From Bifidobacterium tsurumiense (GTDB lineage: Bacteria; Actinomycetota; Actinomycetes; Actinomycetales; Bifidobacteriaceae), in contig NZ_JGZU01000018.1 in NCBI RefSeq assembly GCF_000741765.1, forward strand, positions 23,047 through 87,046: a DNA stretch of 64,000 nt, read 5' to 3'. Below, one piece after another: positions 18,225-27,133 of this stretch. The notes under the pieces are model-generated. The model ran no database searches. It was not told the origin of the DNA and saw nothing but the letters and a program-made list of their open reading frames with translations. The stretch's first letter is position 1. Each line of letters starts with the position of its first letter. The position numbers and the translations under genes are program-made.

Positions 18225-19682
18225 ATGGCTGAGCAACAAGAGCAAAATACGAAAGAACTGCGGATTGCAGTAATAGGATCGGGCCCTGCAGGAGTGTATT
18301 CCTCGGATATATTCCTGCGTCAACTGCGCAAAACCGGTGAGGAACTGGGATTGGGCACCAAGGCTCGCATCGATATATTTGAAAAGCTTCCGGTGCCATT
18401 TGGACTGGTTCGCTATGGCGTGGCCCCTGACCACCCAAGCATCAAATTCATCGCAGATGCCTTGGAAAAGACATTGGATAATCCGGATATTCACCTCTAT
18501 GCCGATGTCGAATTCGGCAAGGATGTGATGTTGGAAGACCTGCTTGCACGCTATGATGCCGTGCTTTTCGCAACAGGTGCAGTGGAAGACAATCCGCTTA
18601 TGCTTCCGGGCGCGGATCTCGAAGGTGTACATGGCGCTGCCAAATTCGTGGAATGGTATGACGGTTATCCAACCGGCGCTCGCGAATGGCCTTTGGATGC
18701 CGAGTCGGTTGCCGTTATCGGCGGCGGTAATGTGGCCATGGATGTGGCGCGTGAGCTTGTGCGCAATGCCGACGATTTGAAAGAGCGTACCGATATTCCA
18801 GACAACGTGTACGAAGGAATCGGCAAGAATCAGGCCAAGGAATTGCATCTGTTCATCCGTCGTGGCGTGGCGCAGGCCAAGTTCTCGGTGCAGGAATTGC
18901 GTGAGATGGAGAAGCTCCCGGGCGTGCAACTCATCATCAACGAAGAGGATTTCGAGCTTGATGAGGAGACCATCGAAGAGGCCGGCAAGGATAAGCTCAC
19001 CCGTCAGATGGTTGAAGAGCTCTTTGTCATCCGCGAAATGGCCGAAGATATGGAAGATAACGGCGATGTTGACTTTGAAGGCAACCCTGCCGACCGCAGA
19101 TACTACATTCATTTCAATGCCGCCCCTGTGGAAGTCCTCGGCGAAGACGGCAAAGTGACCGCTCTTCGTGTTGAGCGCACGCATACCGATGCGGATGGAA
19201 CCATGCACCGAACCGGCGAATTCGAGGAATTCCCCGTTCAGGCCGTCTATCACGCCATAGGCTACAAGCCCGCCTCGGCGCTTGGTATTGCCTATGATGA
19301 ACGCCGCACCACATTGGCCAATGAAGACGGGCGCATTTTGACCTCCGCAGAGAATGGCGAGGTGCGAGAGCGCTTGTATTCCACTGGTTGGGCGAAACGC
19401 GGTCCTGTTGGTTTGATCGGATCCACCAAATCGGATGCCTTGCTTATCGTGACCAATATGCTGGGCGACCTCGCCAAGGCAGCAGAGGGCGGTCGTGTGG
19501 CTGCCGATCGTGATCCGCAATCCATTGATCGCCTGCTGGCAGAGCGTGGCGTTAAGCCCATCGATTTCGCCGGATGGAAGCGAATCGATGCTTTCGAGCG
19601 TTCCGAAGGCGCGAAGGAAGGCCGCGAACACAAGAAGGTTGTTGAGCCTGATCAGATGCGCAGCCTCGCCTTTGGAGAGTGA
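18225..19682 (+). CDS. fprA: FprA-like NADPH-ferredoxin reductase
   Basis: A 485-residue flavoprotein of the adrenodoxin-reductase/FprA type, moving electrons between NADPH and a ferredoxin. Motifs in order: FAD-binding VIGSGPAGVYSSD; FEKLPVPFGLVRYGVAPDHP, diagnostic of this family; FATGA; the NADPH-binding VIGGGNVAMDVARELV; and the C-terminal STGWAKRGPVGLIGSTKSDA, which contacts flavin. The length matches mycobacterial FprA. The ATG at 18225 gives the family-typical start; a GTG three codons upstream is possible. No good Shine-Dalgarno sequence lies before either. No ferredoxin or redox partner gene is adjacent. Confidence 0.93.
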   Translation: MAEQQEQNTKELRIAVIGSGPAGVYSSDIFLRQLRKTGEELGLGTKARIDIFEKLPVPFGLVRYGVAPDHPSIKFIADALEKTLDNPDIHLYADVEFGKDVMLEDLLARYDAVLFATGAVEDNPLMLPGADLEGVHGAAKFVEWYDGYPTGAREWPLDAESVAVIGGGNVAMDVARELVRNADDLKERTDIPDNVYEGIGKNQAKELHLFIRRGVAQAKFSVQELREMEKLPGVQLIINEEDFELDEETIEEAGKDKLTRQMVEELFVIREMAEDMEDNGDVDFEGNPADRRYYIHFNAAPVEVLGEDGKVTALRVERTHTDADGTMHRTGEFEEFPVQAVYHAIGYKPASALGIAYDERRTTLANEDGRILTSAENGEVRERLYSTGWAKRGPVGLIGSTKSDALLIVTNMLGDLAKAAEGGRVAADRDPQSIDRLLAERGVKPIDFAGWKRIDAFERSEGAKEGREHKKVVEPDQMRSLAFGE

Positions 19683-20304
19683 TTGTGTTTTGAGGCTTCT
19701 TGGCGAGCCGCAGTCTTCGTAGCTCACTTATGTGGCGCACAATCACGGCTTGAATAGAGGGCTAATGAGTCTTTAATCAGCCTCTGATCTGCGAAAATGG
19801 TTTATTCCGGTGATGCACATGTATTTTGCATGGATGCATCACCGGGATTTTGTATTGTGCAGCACAACAGGCGAATGACAGATGGCTGACAGGCAACTGC
19901 TCGGTATGATCTTTCTTCGTTCATCTTCCAAACCGCACATGTTGCATTCATGCTGTGTGAATCGGGCTAACACGAATGTCTCAAACGCGGTTTCTTCATC
20001 TTGTGCGGTTATTGCGACTGCGTTTAACCGTTCAGGAAATCGCACGCCTCCACCTTAATCCTTGCGGGCACTCTGCATCTATGCATTCGGCGCGGTTATG
20101 CCGAATATTTGATCCGTATGCATCGCGTTCTCTATCGGCGTATCGAATGATTGCATTCCAATGGTTGGAATCAGCGGAAAATAGCGGATGCACTAACGGT
20201 ATATAAATTATTCAGATAGCGTGTCGGCCAAGTTGCGGTAGACCCTATGTCTAGTATTGCCCCAGAGGCCGCGAGGCCGTGTGTATCGAGATGAAAGGAA
20301 TGAG
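19683..20304. other. Intergenic region fprA / amino acid ABC operon
   Basis: About 620 bases. It contains a stable hairpin at 19807-19845 and the ABC-operon promoter. A 68-codon frame on the minus strand (19839-20045, start MRFPERLNAV, with GGAGG 6 nt upstream) has protein-like composition and a CxxC pair, but no recognised family; I list it here rather than as a gene. Confidence 0.4.
19807..19845 (+). terminator. Hairpin, probable terminator downstream of fprA
   Basis: Arms CCGGTGATGCA / TGCATCACCGG (11 bp) with a 17-nt loop, followed on the plus strand by GATTTTG. It lies ~125 bases after the fprA stop. Confidence 0.55.
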
Positions 20305-20958
20305 GTGGATTGGTCATTCGTAACTCAATACGGACCATATTTCGTCAATGCCGCCTATATGACGGTATTCATCTCGTTTTGGGGGGTTGTGCTGGCCATT
20401 GCGGTCGGCCTTTTGTGTGCTGCTGTTGAAGTTGGGAGAATTCCGGTCGTACACGGCATCGTCAGGGCTTATATAGAGCTTTCTCGCAATACGCCTTTAT
20501 TGGTGCAATTGTATTTCCTGTATTTTGGGTTGCCCAAGCTGGGTGTGGTGTTGTCATCTCCGGCCTGCGCAATCGTGGGTTTGGCTTTTCTTGGTGGATC
20601 ATATATGTCAGAAGCACTTCGTGGAGGATTCGAAGCTGTGCCGCGCGTGCAGCTTGAATCGGCGCATGTGCTGGGACTGACCCGGGTGCAGACCTTCTCT
20701 CATGTGATCCTTCCCCAGGCGCTAAGCACGGCAATTCCAGGTGTGGTCGCTAATATCATCTTCCTCATCAAGGAATCTTCTGTGGTATCGGCCATCGCAC
20801 TTGCCGACGTGATGTATGTGACCAAGGACCTGATGGGCATGTATTACGACACCTATGAAGCTTTGGTCTTGCTGGTCATCACCTATTTGGTGATACTGCT
20901 ACCGATCTCCATAATCGGTACTGTGCTGGAGAGGCGGTTTGACTATGCAAGGCGCTGA
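20305..20958 (+). CDS. Polar amino acid ABC transporter permease 1
   Basis: A 217-residue HisM/GluC-type inner-membrane permease with about five helices. The family signature YIELSRNTPLLVQLYFLYFGLP and the coupling loop SEALRGGFEAVPRVQLESAHVLGLTRVQTFSHVILPQAL (EAA-type loop with Gly and Leu-Pro-Gln-Ala) are clear. The GTG at 20305 is preferred because AAAGGA lies 6-8 nt upstream; an ATG 16 codons earlier lacks a ribosome site. It overlaps the next permease by 14 bases and is the first gene of an operon permease-permease-ATPase-binding protein. Glutamate or glutamine is the most likely substrate class, by family only. Confidence 0.92.
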   Translation: MDWSFVTQYGPYFVNAAYMTVFISFWGVVLAIAVGLLCAAVEVGRIPVVHGIVRAYIELSRNTPLLVQLYFLYFGLPKLGVVLSSPACAIVGLAFLGGSYMSEALRGGFEAVPRVQLESAHVLGLTRVQTFSHVILPQALSTAIPGVVANIIFLIKESSVVSAIALADVMYVTKDLMGMYYDTYEALVLLVITYLVILLPISIIGTVLERRFDYARR

Positions 20959-21619
20959 AATTCTTCTGCAACCCGGCGTCTGGCCAAGGCTCTTCCAAGG
21001 CCTATGGGTCACCATATGGATTGCCGGTGTATCCGTGCTGTTGTCGATTCCGGTTGGCTTGGCAGTGGGTTGGCTCATGACATTGCGCAATCCCATTGTG
21101 CGATTCATCATGCGGCTCTATCTGGATTTCATCCGAATAATGCCTCAGCTGGCCCTGCTCTTCATCGTGTTCTACGGATTCGCCAGAGCATGGAATCTCA
21201 ATCTGGATGCCACGTCATCCAGTTTGCTGGTCTTCGTGCTGTGGGGTGGTGCCGAACTTGGCGATTTGGTGCGAGGAGCCTTGGAATCCATTCCGCGTTC
21301 GCAATATGAGTCCTCATATGTGCTGGGATTGAGTTCATGGCAGACCTTCACGAGGGTCATCTTGCCGCAGGCTATTCGCCGAATGCTGCCGGCCAGTGTG
21401 AATCTGGCAACCCGTATTGTGAAAACCACGTCTTTGGTCGTGTTGTTGGGTGTCGTAGAAGTGATCAAAGTCGGCCAGCAGATCATCGATGCGAATCGCT
21501 TCCAATTCCCGACTGGTACGTTGTGGATATACGGCGTGATTTTCTTTATGTATTTCTTCGTGTGCTGGCCGCTGTCCATCGTGGCTCGTCGTTTGGAAAA
21601 GAGGTGGGCGCATGACTGA
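20945..21619 (+). CDS. Polar amino acid ABC transporter permease 2
   Basis: A 224-residue permease that should pair with the preceding one to form the membrane channel. It carries YLDFIRIMPQLALLFIVFYGFAR, a counterpart of the family signature, and the coupling loop GALESIPRSQYESSYVLGLSSWQTFTRVILPQAIRRMLP. The start ATG 20945 is inside the end of the upstream gene (14-base overlap) with GGAGAGG upstream; a TTG two codons earlier is less likely. It overlaps the ATPase start by 8 bases. The overlaps suggest translational coupling and near-stoichiometric expression. Confidence 0.92.
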   Translation: MQGAEILLQPGVWPRLFQGLWVTIWIAGVSVLLSIPVGLAVGWLMTLRNPIVRFIMRLYLDFIRIMPQLALLFIVFYGFARAWNLNLDATSSSLLVFVLWGGAELGDLVRGALESIPRSQYESSYVLGLSSWQTFTRVILPQAIRRMLPASVNLATRIVKTTSLVVLLGVVEVIKVGQQIIDANRFQFPTGTLWIYGVIFFMYFFVCWPLSIVARRLEKRWAHD

Positions 21620-22475
21620 GCGTCTCAATGTGGCCGTGGCATCGGCTGAGGCAAACCGCCCGGAGTTAGAAATTCGCCATCTGTTGAAGCAATATGACAA
21701 TGCCGATAAGCCGGTATTGAACGATATCTCCTTCAGCGTGCCCAAAGGCAAAGTCTTTGTTGTGCTGGGACCTTCTGGATCCGGCAAATCCACCTTGTTG
21801 CGCACTATTGCAGGTCTTGAGCCCATTCAGGGTGGCGAGATCGTTCTGGGCGATGAGGTGATTGGCCAAGGCGATCCCGCATCCGGCAAATCGCGTCGTG
21901 CGGGAGCTGCCGGAGTCGCAGGTCAATCCAGAAGCAGTGAACTGCGCACCCGAGTGGGCATGGTGTTCCAAAGCTACGACCTGTTTCCCAACAAAACGGT
22001 GCTTGGCAATGTGATGATGGCCCCGACCTTGGTGCAGAAGCGCAACAAGGAAGAGGTCAAGCGAGAGGCTATCGAGCTGTTGGAGCGCGTTGGTCTGGCG
22101 GACCGTCAGGATGCCTGGCCGCACGAGCTATCCGGTGGACAGCGCCAGAGAGTGGCCATTTGCCGCGCCTTGATCCTTCACCCGCAGATCATGCTCTTCG
22201 ATGAGGTCACGGCTGCTCTGGATCCGGAAATGGTGCGCGAAGTGCTTGACGTTATTGTGGAACTCGCCGATCAAGGCTTGACCATGATGATCGTGACGCA
22301 TGAGATGGCATTCGCTCGAGCCATCGCAGATCACATTTTGTTGCTGGATGGTGGCAAAATCGTTGAAGAGTCAGACGATGCGGAAGCATTCTTCGAACAT
22401 CCTGAGACCGAACGTGCTCAGCAGTTCCTGAAGACCTTCTCGTATTCGCGTAACCGGCAGGAAGGCGACCGGTAG
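21612..22475 (+). CDS. Polar amino acid ABC transporter ATP-binding protein
   Basis: A 287-residue ATPase of the GlnQ/GluA family that powers uptake. Walker A is GPSGSGKST, the Q-loop is in GMVFQSYDLFPNKTVLGNV, the signature is [15 protein letters not shown], Walker B is IMLFDEVTAALDPEM (the family form usually reads DEPTSALD; here Val replaces Pro), and the H-loop is MMIVTHEM. An insertion of ~25 residues rich in Gly, Ser, Arg and Ala (SGKSRRAGAAGVAGQSRSSE) separates Walker A from the Q-loop, longer than in usual homologues. It overlaps the preceding permease by 8 bases. Confidence 0.93.
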   Translation: MTERLNVAVASAEANRPELEIRHLLKQYDNADKPVLNDISFSVPKGKVFVVLGPSGSGKSTLLRTIAGLEPIQGGEIVLGDEVIGQGDPASGKSRRAGAAGVAGQSRSSELRTRVGMVFQSYDLFPNKTVLGNVMMAPTLVQKRNKEEVKREAIELLERVGLADRQDAWPHELSGGQRQRVAICRALILHPQIMLFDEVTAALDPEMVREVLDVIVELADQGLTMMIVTHEMAFARAIADHILLLDGGKIVEESDDAEAFFEHPETERAQQFLKTFSYSRNRQEGDR

Positions 22476-22645
22476 TTCATGGTTTTGAGGCTGCGCATAT
22501 TCCAGTGTCTCGGCTGAGCCGCCGAGACGAATAAGCATGCCCTTTGGGGCATATAAGGAATATTCGCTTCGAGATCAGTTATGTGCAAGCCCTCGAAGTG
22601 TACATTGTGCAAGCCATATATGTAAGAACAAATAAGGAGAGGATT

Positions 22646-23548
22646 ATGGCAACGACTCTAATTGGTCGCGTAACTCGCTTGGTGGCATCGTTGGGTGCTG
22701 CAGTCATGATGGTGGCAACGGTTGCTGCATGCGGACCGACCGCCGCAACCCCGAGCGAGGATCAGTCTTCATCCAATAGCGGTTCGACCGCAACGGCTAC
22801 AGCCCGTTCTTTGGATGAGATCAAGAAGTCAGGCAAGCTCAAAGTCGCAGTGTTCTCGGATAAGGCACCATTCGGCTATGTGGATCAGGACGGCAAATAT
22901 CAGGGATATGATGTCTACTTTGCTGAGCGTCTGGCCAAGGATTTGGGTGTTGAGCCTGAATACACTGCCGTTGACCCGGCTGCCCGTGTGGATGTGCTGG
23001 TGAGCAATAAGGTCGATGTTGTTCTTGCCAATTTCACGGTCACCGATGAGCGTGCTCAGAAGGTTGACTTTGCCAAGCCATATATGAAGGTGGCATTGGG
23101 TGTGGTTTCCCCGACTTCAGCGGAGATCACCGATGTGGACCAGCTCAAGGGCAAGACCTTGATTATTGCCAAGGGCACCACGGCTGAGACCTACTTCGAG
23201 CAGAACCACCCCGAGGTGACATTGCAGAAGTACGACCAATACGCTGATGCATACAACGCATTGTTGGACGGCCGTGGAGACGCATTCAGCACCGATAACA
23301 CCGAGGTGTTGGCATGGGCCAAGGCCAACAAGGGCTTCACTGTGGGCATCACCGAGTTGGGCGATACCGATACCATCGCACCTGCTGTGCAGAAGGGCAA
23401 TACTGAGCTGCTGAACTTCATCAACGACGAAATCGTGAAGCTCGGCCAGGAACAGTTCTTCCACAAGGATTACGAAGAGACACTGAAGCCTGTCTACGGC
23501 GATGAGGTCAACCCCGATGAGATCGTGGTCGAAGGTGGCGAGCTCTGA
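22646..23548 (+). CDS. Polar amino acid ABC transporter substrate-binding lipoprotein
   Basis: A 300-residue SBP family 3 lipoprotein that captures the amino acid outside the cell. The signal peptide ends in a lipobox VAAC-G (Cys near residue 29), then a Ser/Thr-rich linker. Family segments follow: IKKSGKLKVAVFSDKAPFGYVD, YQGYDVYFAERLAKDLG, VDVVLANFTVTDERAQKVDFAKPY, and LKGKTLIIAKGTTAE. The ATG at 22646 is set by AAGGAGAGG upstream; an upstream in-frame start would precede the signal peptide and is rejected. The gene follows the ATPase after 170 bases and ends at a strong terminator, so it may be more abundant than the membrane parts, as is usual. Confidence 0.93.
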   Translation: MATTLIGRVTRLVASLGAAVMMVATVAACGPTAATPSEDQSSSNSGSTATATARSLDEIKKSGKLKVAVFSDKAPFGYVDQDGKYQGYDVYFAERLAKDLGVEPEYTAVDPAARVDVLVSNKVDVVLANFTVTDERAQKVDFAKPYMKVALGVVSPTSAEITDVDQLKGKTLIIAKGTTAETYFEQNHPEVTLQKYDQYADAYNALLDGRGDAFSTDNTEVLAWAKANKGFTVGITELGDTDTIAPAVQKGNTELLNFINDEIVKLGQEQFFHKDYEETLKPVYGDEVNPDEIVVEGGEL

Positions 23549-23944
23549 TTCTCGATCGGGATTGATGTAGCTGATGCTGATGTGTGTGCTGCGTTTCGGT
23601 AGGATCATCAACTAAGACTTCCAACCATTAGAGTGATGGCGGTTGTGCGTGTGCATGGCCGCCATTTTTCTTGCCTTGATTAGTTTGAGTCGTCTTGGAA
23701 GACGGTTTGTCGCACATATGGCTATTCCGGTATTCCGGCATTCTGGTATTCAGGCAATCCTCTTTGCCGTTATCCTGGCATTGCAGCATTGCAGCATTGC
23801 AGATTCCTGGTTTTCCGTTTTTCCGGTTGGCTGGCATCGCAATATTGTCAGCACAGGCCCTATATATTCGAATTCCACAGCCCGTACGCGAGACCAGTGT
23901 TTGAGCTGTATGCATATAAGCCTTATTTGCTTAGCGACTGAACA
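23549..23944. other. Intergenic region with short imperfect repeats
   Basis: About 400 bases between convergent genes. The left end has the ABC-operon terminator. From 23722 to 23830 the DNA is a run of imperfect short repeats of the ATTCCGGT / GCATT-GCAG kind (for example GCATTGCAGCATTGCAGCAT), with no credible coding frame. Confidence 0.5.
23636..23670 (+). terminator. Rho-independent terminator of the amino acid ABC operon
   Basis: Arms ATGGCGG / CCGCCAT around a 16-nt loop, followed by TTTTTC. It lies 88 bases after the binding-protein stop. Confidence 0.75.
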
Positions 23945-25264
23945 TCAGTGAACCGGGATAAGCATGGTGAGCACAAACCAGTGGTTATCGGTTTTCACAT
24001 TGACTTCGCCGTCATATTGGCGAACAATATGGCGAATTGATTTGACGCCGAAACCATGAGAACGGGTGTCGTTTCGTTTCGTGGTACGCAGATTGCCGGC
24101 GCCGTCTTTGCGCAGTTTTGAATCGAAGAAATTCTCAACGCGGATCACAATGAAATGCTGCTGTTGATACAGCGCCAATTTGATTTGTCGTTGCGCGGGA
24201 TCGGGTAGTTTTTCCGTAGCTTCTATGGCGTTGTCCAAAGCGTTGCCGAAAAGCGTTGCGATATCCATAGAAGACATGGATTTCAAGAGGCTGCCATCTG
24301 CCACCGCGGTGAGTGTTATGCCTTTATCGGCACAACTTCTGGATTTGGCGGTCAAAATAACATCCAGAACCGGATTGCCGGTATGATTCTGCGCACTGTA
24401 TCGCTGGACGGATGCTTCCAGATCGGCAAATCCCTGTGCCTTTTGTTCAGGGTCGAGCTCGGCACGCAAGGCCATGATCTGGTGCTTGAGATCGTGAGCC
24501 ATACGCCGGATGGCCTCGATATTGTCTTTGGATTGCAGATATTCCTGATGCTGGCTTGCGAGATGCGCTTCAATCGAAACGAGTTCGGCATTGGCCTCAA
24601 GACGACGAGCCTGTTCCTGCTGGGCGTAGAGCAACGCGAATCCGCACAAGTCCACCAGCGTGCGGATATAAAACACCTCATATCCCATGCGACTGGAAAA
24701 TGGCGTATTCGTGGTGACAAAGCTCAGGTTGCTCATGGCGAAGGTGACGATGGTGATAATCACCGTCGATGTGGTGAGGGACACCGTCGTTTCAGTTGCC
24801 TCAGTACTGCTGAAATTCGACCGCTCAGTCAAATACGCCAAGGCAAAGCATGCGCCGTATGTGCCCACAAGAATCGATGCCGAAAGCCATGGGTGATTCA
24901 GCGGGAGCTGATTGGTGCCAGTGAAAGTGACCAGTTGCCAGTGCAACGAAGCCACCAGCTCTCCGAGCACGAAGGCACGGGCGGAAATATACAACCCTTC
25001 GCGTTTGCCGCAACCGGTGCTCAAAACTATGAGCACGAACATCCCACCAAAGGCCATCAGCATTCCAAAAATCCACAAGGATATGGGCATGGACCCCGCA
25101 GCGTATTGGATGCCGATCATCGCCATCAAGCCTATTGCTGCGGTGATAAAGGTGCGATGCAAGGGAATGCGGCGATATATCGCGGCGACATACACCATGC
25201 AAGCAAGCCATTCGCATATGGCTGTGTAAAGCCTTGGGATATCAGGCAGGGCGTTGGTTATCAT
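23945..25264 (-). CDS. AgrC-like sensor histidine kinase, orphan
   Basis: A 439-residue membrane kinase. The N-terminal half (~1-215) has six or seven hydrophobic helices with no recognised extracellular domain, as in quorum-sensing AgrC-type receptors. A coiled-coil-like linker (~215-250) leads to the phosphorylatable His in RRMAHDLKHQIMALRAEL, the N-box NALDNAIEATEKL and the G-box HGFGVKSIRHIVRQYDGEV of the GHKL ATPase domain. The chain is thus the natural kinase of a LytTR-type response regulator, but none lies in this window next to it and no AgrB/AgrD-like peptide genes are visible, so signal and partner are unknown. The start ATG lacks a strong ribosome site. Confidence 0.85.
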   Translation of the reverse strand: MITNALPDIPRLYTAICEWLACMVYVAAIYRRIPLHRTFITAAIGLMAMIGIQYAAGSMPISLWIFGMLMAFGGMFVLIVLSTGCGKREGLYISARAFVLGELVASLHWQLVTFTGTNQLPLNHPWLSASILVGTYGACFALAYLTERSNFSSTEATETTVSLTTSTVIITIVTFAMSNLSFVTTNTPFSSRMGYEVFYIRTLVDLCGFALLYAQQEQARRLEANAELVSIEAHLASQHQEYLQSKDNIEAIRRMAHDLKHQIMALRAELDPEQKAQGFADLEASVQRYSAQNHTGNPVLDVILTAKSRSCADKGITLTAVADGSLLKSMSSMDIATLFGNALDNAIEATEKLPDPAQRQIKLALYQQQHFIVIRVENFFDSKLRKDGAGNLRTTKRNDTRSHGFGVKSIRHIVRQYDGEVNVKTDNHWFVLTMLIPVH

Positions 25265-25320
25265 CGTGCACCACCGACATTATGGATTGGCAAAGGCATC
25301 GTTGCATAAACTCACTTTCC

Positions 25321-25634
25321 ATGCGTTATGTGGAGAGTATAGTCGAGGGGCTGGCTGGCGGTGCGAGAGATTTCGAGGGTGGGGTTTGATGCGAGCCTGG
25401 GGGAGACCGGCGTTGGTGCAGCTGAACTGGCGGTGAATGCGTGCAGGATTTGTCTGATGCTGGTATTCGTTGGTTCGACACAGGGGATGCGAAACTTGGG
25501 AAAGCCTTCGCAGTTGCTGTCGATTTGCTCACAGCAGAACATACTTTATGTTGCGTTCCTGGGTGAGGAATGCCGCTGAGCTGTTCTTGCGTATGAGCTC
25601 GGAGCAGGTGAAATGCCTTGCGGCAACCGATTGA
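25321..25634 (+). pseudogene. Decayed ~105-residue helical protein gene
   Basis: Three plus-strand frames in succession read like one protein: an ATG frame MRYVESIVEGLAGG; then VREISRVGFDASLGETG and GAAELAVNA; then VQDLSDAGIRWFDTGDAK and a segment to TAEHTL; and last LRSWVRNAAELFLRMSSEQ up to a stop at 25632. Joining them needs three single-base indels (near 25360, 25438 and 25549). The result is an Ala-rich, mostly helical ~105-residue protein of the size of WXG100-type or other small actinobacterial proteins, but I cannot assign a family. It may be a true remnant or a gene damaged by sequencing indels. The antisense frame is a poor protein. Confidence 0.4.
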
Positions 25635-25655
25635 CAAAATATCTGAGTGTTTTGT

Positions 25656-25683
25656 TTGACGGAATGAGGTAACCGTGTATAGT
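25656..25683 (+). promoter_or_regulatory. Probable sigma70-type promoter of msiK
   Basis: TTGACG, 16 bases, then TATAGT, near consensus. Transcription would begin around 25690, leaving a 5' leader of ~145 nt before the msiK ATG. Confidence 0.65.
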
Positions 25684-25835
25684 GGGACATGGCTCAACGA
25701 AGAGAACCTTCAATGGACCGAACAACAAGTAAACGCTGAAGCTTGCGGTTTTCCGATGTCGGGACGCTACGAGTGAACGCGAACCCTTCACAACGGATCG
25801 TTCGGCACGTACCTGCCGATGAAAGGATGTCAATC

Positions 25836-26962
25836 ATGGCAGAAGTTGTATTCGACCATGTCACTCGTATCTACCCGGGCAACGATAAGCCTCTGTGGAT
25901 GATTTGAATATGGAAATCAAGGATGGTGAGTTCCTTGTGCTCGTTGGCCCTTCAGGCTGCGGCAAGTCCACCACCCTCCGCATGCTCGCAGGCCTCGAAG
26001 AGGTCAACAAGGGCCGTATCCTCATCGGTGGCAAGGATGTCACCACGATGCAGCCTAAGGACCGCGACATTGCAATGGTCTTCCAGAACTACGCACTGTA
26101 CCCGCACATGACCGTTGCCGATAACATGGGCTTCGCTCTGAAGATCGCAGGTACTCCTAAGGATGAGATTCGCAAGCGCGTCGAGAAGGCCGCTGAGATC
26201 CTCGATCTGACCGAGTATCTGGATCGTAAGCCGAAGGCTCTGTCCGGTGGTCAGCGTCAGCGCGTGGCCATGGGCCGTGCAATCGTTCGTGAGCCAAAGG
26301 TCTTCCTCATGGATGAGCCGCTCTCGAACTTGGATGCAAAGCTCCGTGTGCAGACCCGTACTCAGATCGCTGCTCTGCAGCGCCAGCTGGGCGTCACCAC
26401 CCTGTATGTGACCCACGATCAGACCGAGGCTCTGACGATGGGCGATCGCATCGCCGTCATCAAGCTCGGCATCCTGCAGCAGGTCGGCGCTCCGACCGAG
26501 CTGTACGATCGTCCGGCCAACGTCTTCGTCGCTGGATTCATCGGCTCTCCGTCGATGAACATCAACACCCACCCGGTGGTTGATGGCAAGGCGAAGATCG
26601 GTGAGGACACCATCTCACTGCCTGCAGAGGCTGTGAACAAGCTGACCGCAGAGGACAACGGCCAGATCGTCGTTGGTTTCCGCCCCGAAGATGCGAGCTT
26701 GGCCACTTCCGATGACCCGAACGCCTTCTCCCTGAAGGTCGTGAATGTCGAGGATCTGGGCTCCGATGGATTCATCTACGGCAACATCCTCACCGATGGC
26801 TCGGCTGCAGAAGCCTCCACGATGATGTCCGACCAGAACAAGCTCACCACGATTCGTGTGAATCCGCGTGCGCTGCCAAAGGTCGGCGATGTCGTCAAGA
26901 TCAAGATCGATCCATCCAAGATGCACCTGTTCGCTCCGTCGACCGAGTTGCGTCTGAACTAG
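25836..26962 (+). pseudogene. msiK: MsiK-like multi-sugar ABC ATPase, frameshifted near its start
   Basis: The universal ATPase that energises several sugar ABC importers without their own ATPase. The intact frame from ~25895 shows Walker [11 protein letters not shown]-loop [19 protein letters not shown], signature [15 protein letters not shown], Walker [17 protein letters not shown] and H-loop [11 protein letters not shown], followed by the C-terminal OB/regulatory domain (MGDRIAVI...PSMNI...VGFRPEDAS). The proper start, ATG 25836 with AAAGGATG upstream, begins MAEVVFDHVTRIYPG but stops at codon ~24. A single missing base near 25890 separates the two; restored, the protein is 375 residues. 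A GTG at 25895 would give a truncated protein lacking strand 1 and the A-loop Tyr of TRIYPG, with no ribosome site. An essential gene, so a sequencing error is likely. Confidence 0.85.
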
Positions 26963-27037
26963 TAACACTTGGCGGAGCTTCACGGCTCCGTCAACTATTA
27001 AACGAGGCGATCTCTTCCTCTCTTATGGCCTCGTTGG

Positions 27038-27070
27038 AAGAACCCCGCGTAGGTGCGGGGTTCTTTTTTA
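27038..27070 (+). terminator. Strong Rho-independent terminator of msiK
   Basis: Arms AAGAACCCCGC / GCGGGGTTCTT (11 bp) with a 6-nt loop, followed by TTTTTT. Confidence 0.95.
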
Positions 27071-27133
27071 TATACAGCACATCACGTTATCCCTATTCGG
27101 GAAACGTGCATATGAACGGGTACATTAGAGCAT

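Larger units (their letters stand above)
25265..25835. other. Region upstream of msiK with a decayed gene and promoter
   Basis: About 570 bases. It contains a probable remnant of a small protein gene (25321-25634) and the strong msiK promoter (25656-25683), followed by an untranslated leader of ~145 bases. Nothing else was seen. Confidence 0.5.

Noticed and set aside
18114..19727. A long open frame (~537 codons) opposite fprA
   Set aside because: It mirrors the fprA gene, whose every family motif is intact on the plus strand; the antisense product has no recognisable domain.
19839..20045. A 68-codon minus-strand frame with GGAGG upstream
   Set aside because: It has no recognisable family; its end overlaps a hairpin. 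Kept as a note in the gap entry rather than as a gene.
23722..23830. Short repeats that might be a CRISPR array
   Set aside because: Units are too short, uneven and without constant spacers; simple low-complexity DNA.
24383..25309. A ~308-codon open frame opposite the histidine kinase
   Set aside because: It lies antisense to the kinase, whose H, N and G boxes are clear; composition is unlike a real protein.
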